Assembly: GCF_000424105.1 (NCBI RefSeq)
Contig: NZ_AUJG01000002.1
Coordinates: forward strand, 1 to 64,000
Direction: 5' to 3'
Source of the DNA: Lachnospira multipara ATCC 19207
GTDB taxonomy: Bacteria > Bacillota > Clostridia > Lachnospirales > Lachnospiraceae
Length of the DNA: 64,000 nucleotides
The notes below the pieces were generated by a model. That model searched no databases. It was not told the DNA's origin and worked only from the letters and a program-made list of their open reading frames with translations. The number at the start of each line of letters is the position of its first letter. Positions within the stretch are counted from its first letter, which is position 1. Positions 24,621-32,804 of this stretch are shown one piece after another. Position numbers and translations under genes: made by a program.

Positions 24621-25094
24621 GTGGAATTACAGCAAATTAGGGAAATAGACATAAAAAAGGCATTAGAAATTTATAATTCTAATGCACATTTTCTAAAGAA
24701 TCATCTTGGAACGAGTATGGTTACAGAGGATTTTCTTAGAAATGAATTAAAAGAAATGACGGAGCATGGTTTTACTAGTAATTTTGTGATGCTAGACGAG
24801 GAACCGGTTGCGATTATTGATTATATGCAAAGAAAAGATGGCTTCGTTTATCTATCAATGTTGATGCTTGAGGCAAGCAAACAGTCTATTGGATTGGGGC
24901 GAAGAATTTACGCTTTTTTTGAAAATCTAGTAGCTAAAGCCGGTGGCAAAACTATTAGAATAGATGTTGTGGATGATTATGAAGGAAATGTCCTGCCTTT
25001 TTGGGAGAAAATGGGATTTGTAAAAACACGACATGATAGATTGACTTGGGGCGAGAAGGAATCTGGTGTTTGCGTGATGGAAAAAGGTGTGTAA
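24621..25094 (+). CDS. GNAT family N-acetyltransferase
   Basis: A 157-residue GNAT (EASKQSIGLGRRIYAFFENL as the CoA loop; VLPFWEKMGFVKTRHD as closing motif) with a GTG start; no ATG is in frame before the domain. The Shine-Dalgarno match is poor. A dozen codons just upstream (24578-24611, SGIKFFRKLVN then stop) look like the tail of another GNAT. It lies between the two copies of the DUF6088 operator. Whether it is an unrelated passenger or a partner of the antitoxin-like gene cannot be told. Confidence 0.75.
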   Translation: MELQQIREIDIKKALEIYNSNAHFLKNHLGTSMVTEDFLRNELKEMTEHGFTSNFVMLDEEPVAIIDYMQRKDGFVYLSMLMLEASKQSIGLGRRIYAFFENLVAKAGGKTIRIDVVDDYEGNVLPFWEKMGFVKTRHDRLTWGEKESGVCVMEKGV

Positions 25095-25100
25095 TTTTGT

Positions 25101-25136
25101 TTTCGTCAGATAGATGATATAAATTATCTGACGAAA
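25101..25136 (+). promoter_or_regulatory. second copy of the DUF6088 operator
   Basis: The same TTTCGTCAGATA inverted repeat and 12-bp spacer as at 23912-23947, with two spacer changes that weaken the -10 box (TATAAA). No gene on the plus strand follows it, so it marks the end of the 23912-25136 unit. Confidence 0.75.
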
Positions 25137-25249
25137 GCAAAATGATATATATATATTTGTAAATTACAAAAAAATAGATTGTATTTAATTAATCCGAATT
25201 GTGGTGGACGTCCTTGAACTATATCTAGAATAGTTTGGAAGGGTGTTTT

Positions 25250-25927
25250 TTACAGAGGAAAAGCAATGGCATCATTGTAGAGTTTCTGTAAAATTCTAAT
25301 AAAAGAACTTAGGCTGTCACGCTTGTCCGCCTTATGTGTGCAGAGTACACATGAAAAAGTTTCCTTACAGTCATAAGGAATCCATGAAAACTGTCCACTG
25401 TGGTCGTTAAGAAAGCCGGGAGCAAGGCATATACCTTTACCTGAGGCGATGTTAGTTAGCGTTGTGTCATGATCTGGACTGTTAAAATAGTTAATTTTTC
25501 CTGATGAAATAAGCTTTTGCTGAACTGATCGAAGAAGGGAGGGTGAGCCGCCACCTACCATAAGTGTACGACCATAAATGTCTTCATCAGTAATAAGATT
25601 TTTAGATGAAAGAGGATCATTTTTATCACAAATTAAATAAATATGACTTTCAAACAGCTTGTGGACGTTGGTTCCTGCAAGCTGTTTTGTCTGTTCTTCA
25701 AGGGCAAATACAACATCGGATTCATTTTTGAGAAAGCTATCCATGCTATTAGTGTATTGGAATCTTGGAGTGATTTGAGTGCCAGGTGATTGTTTTTCAA
25801 ATTCCTTGATTGCTTCAGGAAGAAAAAATTGCAGAATTATATAAGGAAGCTGGAGATTGCAGGGCGACTTTACTCTTAGAAAAGAAAATGGAAACTGGAA
25901 GTTTGTAAGTTCCAGAGCATCAACATA
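25250..25927 (-). pseudogene. LysR-family regulator lacking its DNA-binding domain
   Basis: An open frame of 226 codons on the minus strand without an initiator, bounded upstream by TAA at 25928-25930. It encodes only the effector-binding half of a LysR protein (LQLPYIILQFFLPEAIKEFE; SHIYLICDKNDPLSSKN; TLTNIASGKGICLAPGFL). The HTH and linker helix are missing. An internal ATG at 25744 would give 164 residues, but neither version can bind DNA. It is a truncated gene abutting the operator-flanked unit. Confidence 0.7.
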
Positions 25928-25982
25928 TTAATATGAGTAAATATATGATATAATTTTTTATATATTAAAGTGGAGGCGGCAA

Positions 25983-26777
25983 ATGAAAATATCAGTATTT
26001 ACAAGTAATCAACCAAGACATATAGGTCTTATTAATTCTTTATCTAAGATTGCTGATAGGGTATATGCAATTCAAGAATGTAATACTGTGTTTCCTGGAA
26101 AAGTAAAGGATTTTTTTGATAATTCGGATGTAATGAATACTTACTTTAAGCGAGTTAGGGATGCAGAAACCGAAGTGTTTGGTAAGGTAAGTTTTATCTC
26201 GGGGAATGTTTCACATCTTGCTATAAAATCTGGGGATTTAAATAGTTTATCAGAAGATGTACTAAAACCAGCATTAGATTCTGATATTTATGTTGTTTTT
26301 GGAGCAAGTTACATAAAAGGATGGCTTATAGATTTTTTGGTTGCTCATAAGGCAATTAATATTCATATGGGTATAAGCCCATATTATAGGGGCAGTTCTT
26401 GTAATTTTTGGGCAGCATACGATGGACATCCTGAACTTGTTGGAGCAACAATTCATTTACTTAGCAAAGGTTTAGATTCTGGATGTATGCTTTATCATGC
26501 TCTTCCGAAAGCAGAAGCACTAGATCCATTTGTATTAGGTATGAAATCTGTAAAGGTTGCACAGGATTCATTAGTTGAAAGAATTGCAAATAAGGACATT
26601 TATAAATATGAACCTATAAAGCAGGATAAAACAAAGGAATATCGTTATAGTAGAAGTACTGATTTTACAGATGAAGTTGCTAAAGATTATCTTGAAAATT
26701 TATTATCACCAGAGGAAGTTATGGTAAAATTAAAAAATAGAGATTTGGATTTATTGAAGAATCCATATATTATTTAA
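25983..26777 (+). CDS. formyltransferase-domain protein
   Basis: A 264-residue protein with the methionyl-tRNA/GAR formyltransferase fold. KAINIHMGISPYYRGSSCNF contains the catalytic Asn and His (NIHxG), and VGATIHLLSKGLDSG supplies the conserved Asp. In true Fmt the sequence is NxHxSLLPxxRG; here the loop is modified (MGISPYYRG), as in sugar- or secondary-metabolite formyltransferases. N10-formyl-tetrahydrofolate is the likely donor and the acceptor is unknown. It is followed by a TetR gene on the same strand. Confidence 0.8.
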   Translation: MKISVFTSNQPRHIGLINSLSKIADRVYAIQECNTVFPGKVKDFFDNSDVMNTYFKRVRDAETEVFGKVSFISGNVSHLAIKSGDLNSLSEDVLKPALDSDIYVVFGASYIKGWLIDFLVAHKAINIHMGISPYYRGSSCNFWAAYDGHPELVGATIHLLSKGLDSGCMLYHALPKAEALDPFVLGMKSVKVAQDSLVERIANKDIYKYEPIKQDKTKEYRYSRSTDFTDEVAKDYLENLLSPEEVMVKLKNRDLDLLKNPYII

Positions 26778-26801
26778 GATATGATTTAGAAGAACTAAAT
26801 C

Positions 26802-26823
26802 CCTATACTATAATAAATATAGG
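26802..26823 (+). promoter_or_regulatory. possible TetR autoregulatory site
   Basis: Imperfect dyad CCTATA (26802-26807) and TATAGG (26818-26823) surrounding TATAAT (26809-26814), directly before the TetR start at 26835. It is short and AT-rich, so chance is possible. Confidence 0.35.
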
Positions 26824-26834
26824 AGACGTGAACT

Positions 26835-27425
26835 ATGAATAAAAACGATAGCAAGTATTTTAAATCAGCTGAAAAGATGCATAATGCCCTTATTACTTTA
26901 CTAAATAAGAAAGATTTTGAATTGATTACTGTTAAGGAGATTTGTGAACTAGCAGGAGTAAACAGATCAACATTTTATCTTCATTATGATAATTCATATG
27001 ACCTTTTAAAGGAGACTATAGAGGCAGTTTACAAAGATTTCTTTAGTAGGTTTTCTGCTGATGGAAATAAGGAAATCAATTTGAAAGAAAAGTCAGATGA
27101 AGAATTAATTTTAGTTACACCTAATTATTTGATGCCTTATTTAGAATTCGTGGAGGACAATCGTAAGCTCTTTTTTATAATGTATGAAAAGAATGAGATG
27201 ATGGGTGCTGAGAAAACTTATGAGAAATGGTTTAAAGAAATTTTTGGACCAATACTAACCAGGTTTGGCGTATCACAAGAAGATCAGCCGTTTATTATGA
27301 TTTTTTATTTGAAAGGTATTATTGGCATAATTAATGAATGGCTTGCTAGAGATTGTAAAGAGTCAAAGGAAACAATTATTAGTATAATTCAAAAATGCAT
27401 TCCAAGTACTAGAAAAGATGATTAA
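26835..27425 (+). CDS. TetR/AcrR-family regulator
   Basis: A 196-residue protein. The N-terminal HTH is clear (HNALITLLNKKDFELITVKE; ICELAGVNRSTFYLHYDN), and the C-terminal part matches the TetR_C 'Tn7-like' effector domain (KLFFIMYEKN; MIFYLKGIIGIINEWL). Such regulators repress nearby transport or modification genes; the formyltransferase upstream is the only obvious local target. Frame intact; the ribosome site is AGGAG at 26821-26825. Confidence 0.85.
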   Translation: MNKNDSKYFKSAEKMHNALITLLNKKDFELITVKEICELAGVNRSTFYLHYDNSYDLLKETIEAVYKDFFSRFSADGNKEINLKEKSDEELILVTPNYLMPYLEFVEDNRKLFFIMYEKNEMMGAEKTYEKWFKEIFGPILTRFGVSQEDQPFIMIFYLKGIIGIINEWLARDCKESKETIISIIQKCIPSTRKDD

Positions 27426-27475
27426 CTCAGTCGGAGAAATCCCCCACCTCTAAGCGTTAGCGTAGGTGGGGGTTA
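27423..27475. repeat. hairpin element with shared AACTCAGTCGG arm
   Basis: It begins with AACTCAGTCGG (as at 5861) just before a hairpin: CCCCCACCT (27441-27449) pairs with AGGTGGGGG (27465-27473) around an inner CTAA-GCG-TTAG stem. It immediately follows the TetR stop codon and could act as a terminator, though the T run lies about 20 bases later. Confidence 0.5.
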
Positions 27476-27516
27476 TGACAAACTATACTCAGTTTTTTTA
27501 TATCTAAATCAAAATA

Positions 27517-27592
27517 CAACACTTTTCATAAATTGTGTTGGGACTTTAAGTCTCAAAATCGACACATTTTAAGAAAAGTGTTGTTCTTTTTA
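27517..27592 (+). promoter_or_regulatory. leader hairpin/terminator element B
   Basis: The partner of element A at 16313. CAACACTTTTC (27517-27527) pairs with GAAAAGTGTTG (27573-27583), with inner TTGTGT/ACACAT pairing and a GGGACT/AGTCTC top stem replacing GGGG/CTCC of element A, then TTCTTTTT. The shared GCTC(AA)GACAGGGAGC hairpin follows at 27621-27636. Confidence 0.55.
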
Positions 27593-27685
27593 TATTTAGG
27601 TTAACCTATAATTATCTCAAGCTCAAGACAGGGAGCTAATAAGAAATTATATACGGAAATCTATGTAAAATGGAGGAAAAATAAG

Positions 27686-28039
27686 ATGAATAATTTAGAC
27701 AAAGTATATGCAGAAAGTGTAGCAAAGGATTATATGCCAAAGGAAACAAGCAAGGTGCGTCAGCTTAAGAAGCTTGATGATAAAGCAAAAAAGCCAGCAT
27801 TTATTACAGCTTTATCGGTAGGTATAATAGGAACTTTGATTTTTGGAACAGGAATGTGTTATGCCATGGGAGTACTTGCAACAGGCATTGTAGCAATGAT
27901 TTTTGGTATTATTCTTGGAATTGTTGGAATTGCAATTTGCATCATTAACTATCCGCTTTATTTAAAGCTTCTTCAAAAAGGTAAGTCAATGTATGCATAT
28001 GAAATCTTGGAACTTGCTAAAGAAATTACAGAAGAATAA
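27686..28039 (+). CDS. small membrane protein of unknown function
   Basis: A 117-residue protein with a charged N-terminal third and two membrane helices (ITALSVGIIGTLIFGTGMCY; AMIFGIILGIVGIAICIINY). A cytoplasmic tail ends in EILELAKEITEE. Similar proteins are found in Lachnospiraceae without a known role. It is preceded by element B and a good ribosome site (GGAGG, 27671-27675). Confidence 0.65.
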   Translation: MNNLDKVYAESVAKDYMPKETSKVRQLKKLDDKAKKPAFITALSVGIIGTLIFGTGMCYAMGVLATGIVAMIFGIILGIVGIAICIINYPLYLKLLQKGKSMYAYEILELAKEITEE

Positions 28040-28125
28040 AAACGGTCAGCTATAGCTTTTCCTTATCACAGTTGATTACATTTGCATAAGTAATTGGCTT
28101 GTCATATAATCTTTTACAAGGCGAT

Positions 28126-28160
28126 AATCCGGCGCGCAAGACTCGCGAGCGAGTCTTGAC
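28126..28160. repeat. 35-nt copy of the 5953-5987 palindromic element
   Basis: Exact 35-base identity to 5953-5987, including the hairpin CAAGACTCG-CGAG-CGAGTCTTG. The flanks differ. GC content is far above that of the neighbouring DNA. Confidence 0.75.
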
Positions 28161-28226
28161 GATATAAGCATTACAAATGATTTTTCCGGATAAACCTTAA
28201 ATTGATTAGAATGAAAAGGATTATTT

Positions 28227-29369
28227 ATGGAAGAAATAACAAGAGAAGAATTGAATAAATTAGATAGGGATTCTTATGAATTAATCGATATTAGAGATGA
28301 TGGTTTAATTGCTTATGGAATGATAGATGGAGCATTACATATTGAAATCGGTGATTTATTAGATACTGATAAAATCGACAAGATTGATAAATCAAAGAAG
28401 CTTGTATTCTATTGTGAAATTGGAAGAATGTCACGTGATATTGATGATTCAATTGGATGTTTAGCTGATAGAGAATGTTATAGCCTAGCAGAAGGTTATG
28501 TAGGTTATGTTCGAAGCAAAGTTAAAAGCGATAGTGATATAAAAGCTAAAACAAAGAAGGCAGAGGAAAGCATTAGAAAAAAGTATCATAAACAGTTATT
28601 CTCACCTTTTGCTAAAGCTTGTAAAAACTATCAGCTTATTGAAGATGGAGATCATATTGCAGTATGTATTTCTGGCGGTAAAGACTCAATGCTTATGGCA
28701 AAGTTATTCCAGGAAATACAAAGACATAAACAAAAAAGTTTCAAACTTACTTTCTTAGTTATGGATCCAGGCTATAATGAGGAAAATCGTGCATTAATCG
28801 AAAGCAATGCAAAAGCCCTTGGAATTCCTATTACTATTTTTGAAAGTGATATCTTTGATACAGTTGATAATATTGATAAAAGCCCATGTTATCTTTGCGC
28901 TAGAATGAGACGTGGCCATTTATATAGTAAGGCTAAGGAATTGGGCTGCAATAAGATTGCCCTTGGTCATCACTATGATGATGTAATTGAGACAATTCTT
29001 ATGGGTATGCTTCATGGTGGTCAGATTCAAACTATGATGCCAAAGCTTCATAGTACTAATTTTGAGGGAATGGAGCTAATTAGACCACTTTATCTAATTA
29101 GAGAAAAGGATATTTGTTCCTGGAGAGATTATAATGACTTACATTTCTTACAATGTGCCTGTCATTTTACAGATACATGTACAACATGTCATGTGGATGG
29201 TACAACATCATCAAAGCGTTTAGAAACCAAGAAGCTTATTGCAAAATTAAAGGAAACAAATCCATTTGTAGAAGCTAATATCTTTAGAAGCGTTGAAAAT
29301 GTTAATATTGATACAGTAATTGAATATAAACAAAATGGTATTCGCCATAATTTTTTGGATGAATATTAA
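28227..29369 (+). CDS. rhodanese-TtcA-like fusion (tRNA thiolation-type ATPase)
   Basis: A 380-residue two-domain protein. Residues 1-95 are a rhodanese-like domain, with the active-site loop VFYCEIGRMSRDI supplying a Cys for persulfide transfer. Residues about 115-380 are a PP-loop ATPase (CISGGKDSMLMAKL) with PCYLCARMRRG (CxxC) and CACHFTDTCTTCH, the cysteines expected to hold an iron-sulfur cluster in TtcA/TtuA enzymes. The fusion suggests sulfur is handed from the rhodanese Cys to the ATPase for tRNA or small-molecule thiolation. It ends before a strong terminator. Confidence 0.85.
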   Translation: MEEITREELNKLDRDSYELIDIRDDGLIAYGMIDGALHIEIGDLLDTDKIDKIDKSKKLVFYCEIGRMSRDIDDSIGCLADRECYSLAEGYVGYVRSKVKSDSDIKAKTKKAEESIRKKYHKQLFSPFAKACKNYQLIEDGDHIAVCISGGKDSMLMAKLFQEIQRHKQKSFKLTFLVMDPGYNEENRALIESNAKALGIPITIFESDIFDTVDNIDKSPCYLCARMRRGHLYSKAKELGCNKIALGHHYDDVIETILMGMLHGGQIQTMMPKLHSTNFEGMELIRPLYLIREKDICSWRDYNDLHFLQCACHFTDTCTTCHVDGTTSSKRLETKKLIAKLKETNPFVEANIFRSVENVNIDTVIEYKQNGIRHNFLDEY

Positions 29370-29371
29370 AG

Positions 29372-29411
29372 AAAAGACGACACAAAAAATTTACTTTGTG
29401 TCGTCTTTTTT
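29372..29411 (+). terminator. intrinsic terminator
   Basis: AAAGACGACACAAA pairs with TTTGTGTCGTCTTT, with a short loop and T run, directly after the TtcA-like gene. Confidence 0.85.
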
Positions 29412-29457
29412 AACTTAGTCGGTGCAATTTTTTTTTTAGAAAAAATATAAATTATAT

Positions 29458-29488
29458 TTGACTTAAAGTTAACTTTAAGTGTTATTAT
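29458..29488 (+). promoter_or_regulatory. MerR-type promoter/operator with 19-bp spacer
   Basis: A -35 box TTGACT (29458-29463) and -10 box TATTAT (29483-29488) are separated by 19 bp. A perfect 20-bp palindrome, ACTTAAAGTTAACTTTAAGT (29461-29480), lies across the spacer. The long spacer with a central dyad is the hallmark of MerR-controlled promoters, and a MerR gene starts 37 bp downstream. Confidence 0.85.
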
Positions 29489-29524
29489 ACTTTTATCAGC
29501 TGATAAATATAAGGAGGAGCGAAT

Positions 29525-29980
29525 ATGTCTTATACAATCTCAGAAGTAGCCAAGATGATGGGAATTAAGCCTTCAGCCCTTAGATATTATGACAAAGAAG
29601 ACTTATTGCCAGATGTTAAGCGAGTTAATGGTATACGTATTTTTGAAGACAAAGATTTTGGATGGCTTAGGGTGCTTAGTTGCCTTAAGAATACAGGTAT
29701 GCCAATTAATAAAATCAAGAAATATGTTCAACTAGCTCAATTAGGTGATGAGACTTTAGAAGAACGCTACGAATTGATTAAAGAGCAAAGAGAAAATGTG
29801 CAAAAGCAAATTGATCAATTAAATTATTATATGCAGGAATTAGATTATAAGGATTGGTATTATCAAACTGCAATAAAATACGGTTCTGAAGAGGTTGTTA
29901 AAAGTAATATACATTATGCTTCAATGGAACCGGATAGAATTCCTAAGTTGGATGATGAGTTAGATTTTACAAATAACTAA
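29525..29980 (+). CDS. MerR-family transcriptional regulator
   Basis: A 151-residue protein. The N-terminal winged HTH reads YTISEVAKMMGIKPSALRYY, then KRVNGIRIFEDKDFGWLRVL; a coiled-coil dimerisation helix (ERYELIKEQRENVQKQIDQL) follows. No metal-binding cysteines are seen, so the effector is probably organic, as in the YafC/AdhR subgroup. AGGAGG at 29511-29516 is the ribosome site. The adjacent palindrome in an elongated spacer argues that it activates its own operon, which includes the DXS-like gene 46 bp downstream. Confidence 0.9.
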   Translation: MSYTISEVAKMMGIKPSALRYYDKEDLLPDVKRVNGIRIFEDKDFGWLRVLSCLKNTGMPINKIKKYVQLAQLGDETLEERYELIKEQRENVQKQIDQLNYYMQELDYKDWYYQTAIKYGSEEVVKSNIHYASMEPDRIPKLDDELDFTNN

Positions 29981-30026
29981 AAAATTGGATAAAGTAGATA
30001 TATATTTGCTTTAAGAAAGGAATCAA

Positions 30027-31775
30027 ATGTACGAATTATTAAAGAAAATAGATGGTCCTGATGATGTTAAGAAACTTTCACAGGATGAATTAAAATTATT
30101 AGCAAATGAAATGCGTGAAGCACTTTTTAATAGACTTACTAAGATAGGAGGTCACTTTGGCCCAAACTTTGGTATGGTAGAAGCAACAATTGCAATGCAT
30201 TATGTTTTTAATTCCCCAAAGGATAAGTTTGTATTTGATGTTTCCCATCAGAGTTATCCTCATAAGATGCTAACAGGACGTAGAAATGGATATATTGATG
30301 ATGAACATTTTCTTGAAGATTCAGGCTATACTAATCCAAATGAAAGTGAACATGACTTCTTTAATGTAGGTCATACATCAACTTCAATAGCTCTTGCCCT
30401 AGGTTTAGCAAAAGCTCGTGATTTAAAGCATGATAATGAAAATGTAATCGCAGTTATTGGTGATGGTTCTCTTTCAGGCGGAGAAGCTATGGAAGCTCTT
30501 AATGTTGCTGGAGATATGGATTCTAATTTTATTATTGTTGTTAATGATAATGAGATGGCTATTGCAGAAAATCATGGTGGAATGTATGAAAATCTTAAAG
30601 AACTCCGTATTTCAAATGGAAAGTCTAGCAATAACATTTTTAAAGCTTATGGACTTGATTACATTTATGAAGAAGATGGAAATGACATCTCAAAGATGAT
30701 TGAAGTCTTTAAAAAGGTTAAGGATTGCAAGCATCCTATTGTAGTACATATTCATACTCAAAAAGGTAAGGGATATGAACTTGCTGAAAAAAATAAGGAA
30801 AATTGGCATTGGACTTTGCCATTTGATAGAGAGACGGGAAAGCCTACATTTGACTTTGGAAATGTTAAGTCTTATACAGAAATGACAGTTGATTTCATTA
30901 TGGATAAAGCTAAGAAAGATAAGGAGTTCTTTGTTATAACACCTGCCATGCCTGGAGCAATTGGTTTATCTATAGAGCAAAGATTAGAACTTAAAGATCA
31001 ATACCTAGATGTTGGAATTGCTGAAGAAGCAGCTGTTGCAATTGCATCTGGCGCTGCAAAAAATGGAGCAAAGCCATTATTAGTTACAAATATGACATTC
31101 ATTCAAAGATCATATGATCAGATTTCACAGGATTTATGTATTAATAATAACCCTGTAACAATGGTAATGAATTATTCTTCATTTGATGGATTAACAGATG
31201 TGACTCATTTAGGAATTTTTGGACTTTCTGTATTTACTAACATTCCAAATCTTGTGGTACTTGCACCAACATCGGCAGAGGAATATGTAAATATGCTAGA
31301 ATGGTCAACAAACCAGAGACAACATCCTGTAATGATTCTTATTCCAGGTAATGAAGTTAGTCATCGTAGTGCAGATGTAGATTTTTCAGATATTAATAAG
31401 TTTAAGATGGAACAAAAGGGTGAAAAGACTGCTATTATTGCCCTTGGAGATTTCTATCAACGTGGTGAAGAATTGGCAAAGGAAATTAATGCAAAGTTTG
31501 GTTACGCACCAACACTTATAAATCCTCGCTTTGCTTCTGGACTTGATGAGGAAATGTTAGAAGAACTTAAAAAGGAACATTTGCTTGTTATTACATTAGA
31601 AGATGGTATCATAGAAGGCGGCTTTGGCCAAAAGATAGCATCATACTACGGAACTAGTGATATGAAGGTTAAGAATTACGGATTAAAAAAGGAATTCTAT
31701 GATCGTTATAATCCAGAGGAACTTCTAAAAGAATTAGAGATGACAACTAGTCAGATTATAGATAGCTTAAGATAG
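30027..31775 (+). CDS. DXS-like transketolase-family enzyme
   Basis: A 582-residue thiamine-diphosphate enzyme related to 1-deoxyxylulose-5-phosphate synthase. Conserved elements are FDVSHQSYPHKMLTGR, FNVGHTSTSIALALGLA, VIAVIGDGSLSGGEAMEALN (the GDGxxxGG...N cofactor motif), NDNEMAIAE and DVGIAEEAAVAIASG with the catalytic Glu. The DXS substrate-site segment normally reading DGxTHxGxFD is altered to GLTDVTHLGIFGLS, so it may be a paralogue with another acyl donor or acceptor. Inclusion behind a MerR promoter suggests stress- or substrate-induced expression. Confidence 0.8.
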   Translation: MYELLKKIDGPDDVKKLSQDELKLLANEMREALFNRLTKIGGHFGPNFGMVEATIAMHYVFNSPKDKFVFDVSHQSYPHKMLTGRRNGYIDDEHFLEDSGYTNPNESEHDFFNVGHTSTSIALALGLAKARDLKHDNENVIAVIGDGSLSGGEAMEALNVAGDMDSNFIIVVNDNEMAIAENHGGMYENLKELRISNGKSSNNIFKAYGLDYIYEEDGNDISKMIEVFKKVKDCKHPIVVHIHTQKGKGYELAEKNKENWHWTLPFDRETGKPTFDFGNVKSYTEMTVDFIMDKAKKDKEFFVITPAMPGAIGLSIEQRLELKDQYLDVGIAEEAAVAIASGAAKNGAKPLLVTNMTFIQRSYDQISQDLCINNNPVTMVMNYSSFDGLTDVTHLGIFGLSVFTNIPNLVVLAPTSAEEYVNMLEWSTNQRQHPVMILIPGNEVSHRSADVDFSDINKFKMEQKGEKTAIIALGDFYQRGEELAKEINAKFGYAPTLINPRFASGLDEEMLEELKKEHLLVITLEDGIIEGGFGQKIASYYGTSDMKVKNYGLKKEFYDRYNPEELLKELEMTTSQIIDSLR

Positions 31776-31893
31776 TTAGCGATAAGCAAAAACTATAATA
31801 AACAATAAATTTTATATAATTGTTCCAACCACATAAGTATGTTAACATTTTCATCAATAGAAGATAGCTAACTACAGTGCTGACTGGAAAACC

Positions 31894-31929
31894 AGAGGTA
31901 AGTTAATTTTAGCTTACCTCTATTTTTTT
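31894..31929 (+). terminator. terminator hairpin in the ABC transporter leader
   Basis: AGAGGTAAG (31894-31902) pairs with CTTACCTCT (31913-31921) and a T7 run follows, ending 22 bases before the transporter gene. CTGG-AAAA-CCAG (31884-31895) overlaps its left arm, so the two hairpins are mutually exclusive, as in attenuators or riboswitches. It could simply end the transketolase transcript. Confidence 0.65.
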
Positions 31930-31950
31930 AGTCGAAAGGAGAAGAGGAAA

Positions 31951-32802
31951 ATGTTTAAAAGAGAAAATTTTAAGAAAAAATCATTATTAAGAAAGGTGAC
32001 AGCATTAGGACTAACACTTACACTTTTACCAGGAGTACTTACAGGATGCTCTACAAAGTCAGAAGCAAGTGATGTGAAAAAGATTGTTATAGGTTCAGGT
32101 AATTCTTATAACCCATATTGCTATATTGATGAGAACGGTAATGCAGTAGGGTATGAATATGATGTGTTAGCAGCAATTGATGAATTGCTTCCACAATATG
32201 AATTTGAATATAAGAGCATGGCATTTGATCAGATTTTATTATCTCTAGATTCTGGAAAGATAGATGTAGCTGCGCATCAATATGAATATACAGATGAAAG
32301 AGCTTCAAAGTATCTATTCTCAGATGAATCATATACATCATATATTACATACATTTCGGTTTTATCTGATGATAATGAAATTAATGGATTAGAAGATTTG
32401 GCAGGACAAAGAGTTCGAGCTGGTGGTGCAACTTCTGCCACTACTCAGATTTTAAAGAAGTGGAATGCGGATCATCCAGGCAAGGAAATCATAATTGTTA
32501 ATTCTGATAGCAGTACAGATGAGGAAGTTGTTGCAGCACTTAAAAATGGCGCCGATAGAGCAACTGTTTCAAAGAAGAGTGATATAGCTAAGTTAAATTC
32601 AAACTATAGTGATGATGGTAATGATTGGATAAAGGCTGTTGGCGAACCTGTTAATAATTCTCAGACATATTATTTATATAAGCAGGGAAATGATGAATTA
32701 AAAGAAGCTATTGACGGAGCGTTAAAAACTTTAAAGGAAAATGGTACATTATCTGAACTTGCAATTAAGTGGGTTGGTTATGATGTAACAGAAAGTGAGT
32801 AA
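31951..32802 (+). CDS. ABC transporter substrate-binding lipoprotein, polar amino acid type
   Basis: A 283-residue lipoprotein (signal peptide then LTGC lipobox, Cys at residue about 33). It has a family 3 solute-binding fold: VKKIVIGSGNSYNPYCYIDE, GYEYDVLAAIDELL, LLSLDSGKIDVAAHQ and YLFSDESYTSYIT. It delivers polar amino acids or cystine-like compounds to the two permeases that follow. Ligand cannot be assigned. It is the first gene of a four-gene transport operon. Confidence 0.9.
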   Translation: MFKRENFKKKSLLRKVTALGLTLTLLPGVLTGCSTKSEASDVKKIVIGSGNSYNPYCYIDENGNAVGYEYDVLAAIDELLPQYEFEYKSMAFDQILLSLDSGKIDVAAHQYEYTDERASKYLFSDESYTSYITYISVLSDDNEINGLEDLAGQRVRAGGATSATTQILKKWNADHPGKEIIIVNSDSSTDEEVVAALKNGADRATVSKKSDIAKLNSNYSDDGNDWIKAVGEPVNNSQTYYLYKQGNDELKEAIDGALKTLKENGTLSELAIKWVGYDVTESE

Positions 32803-32804
32803 AT

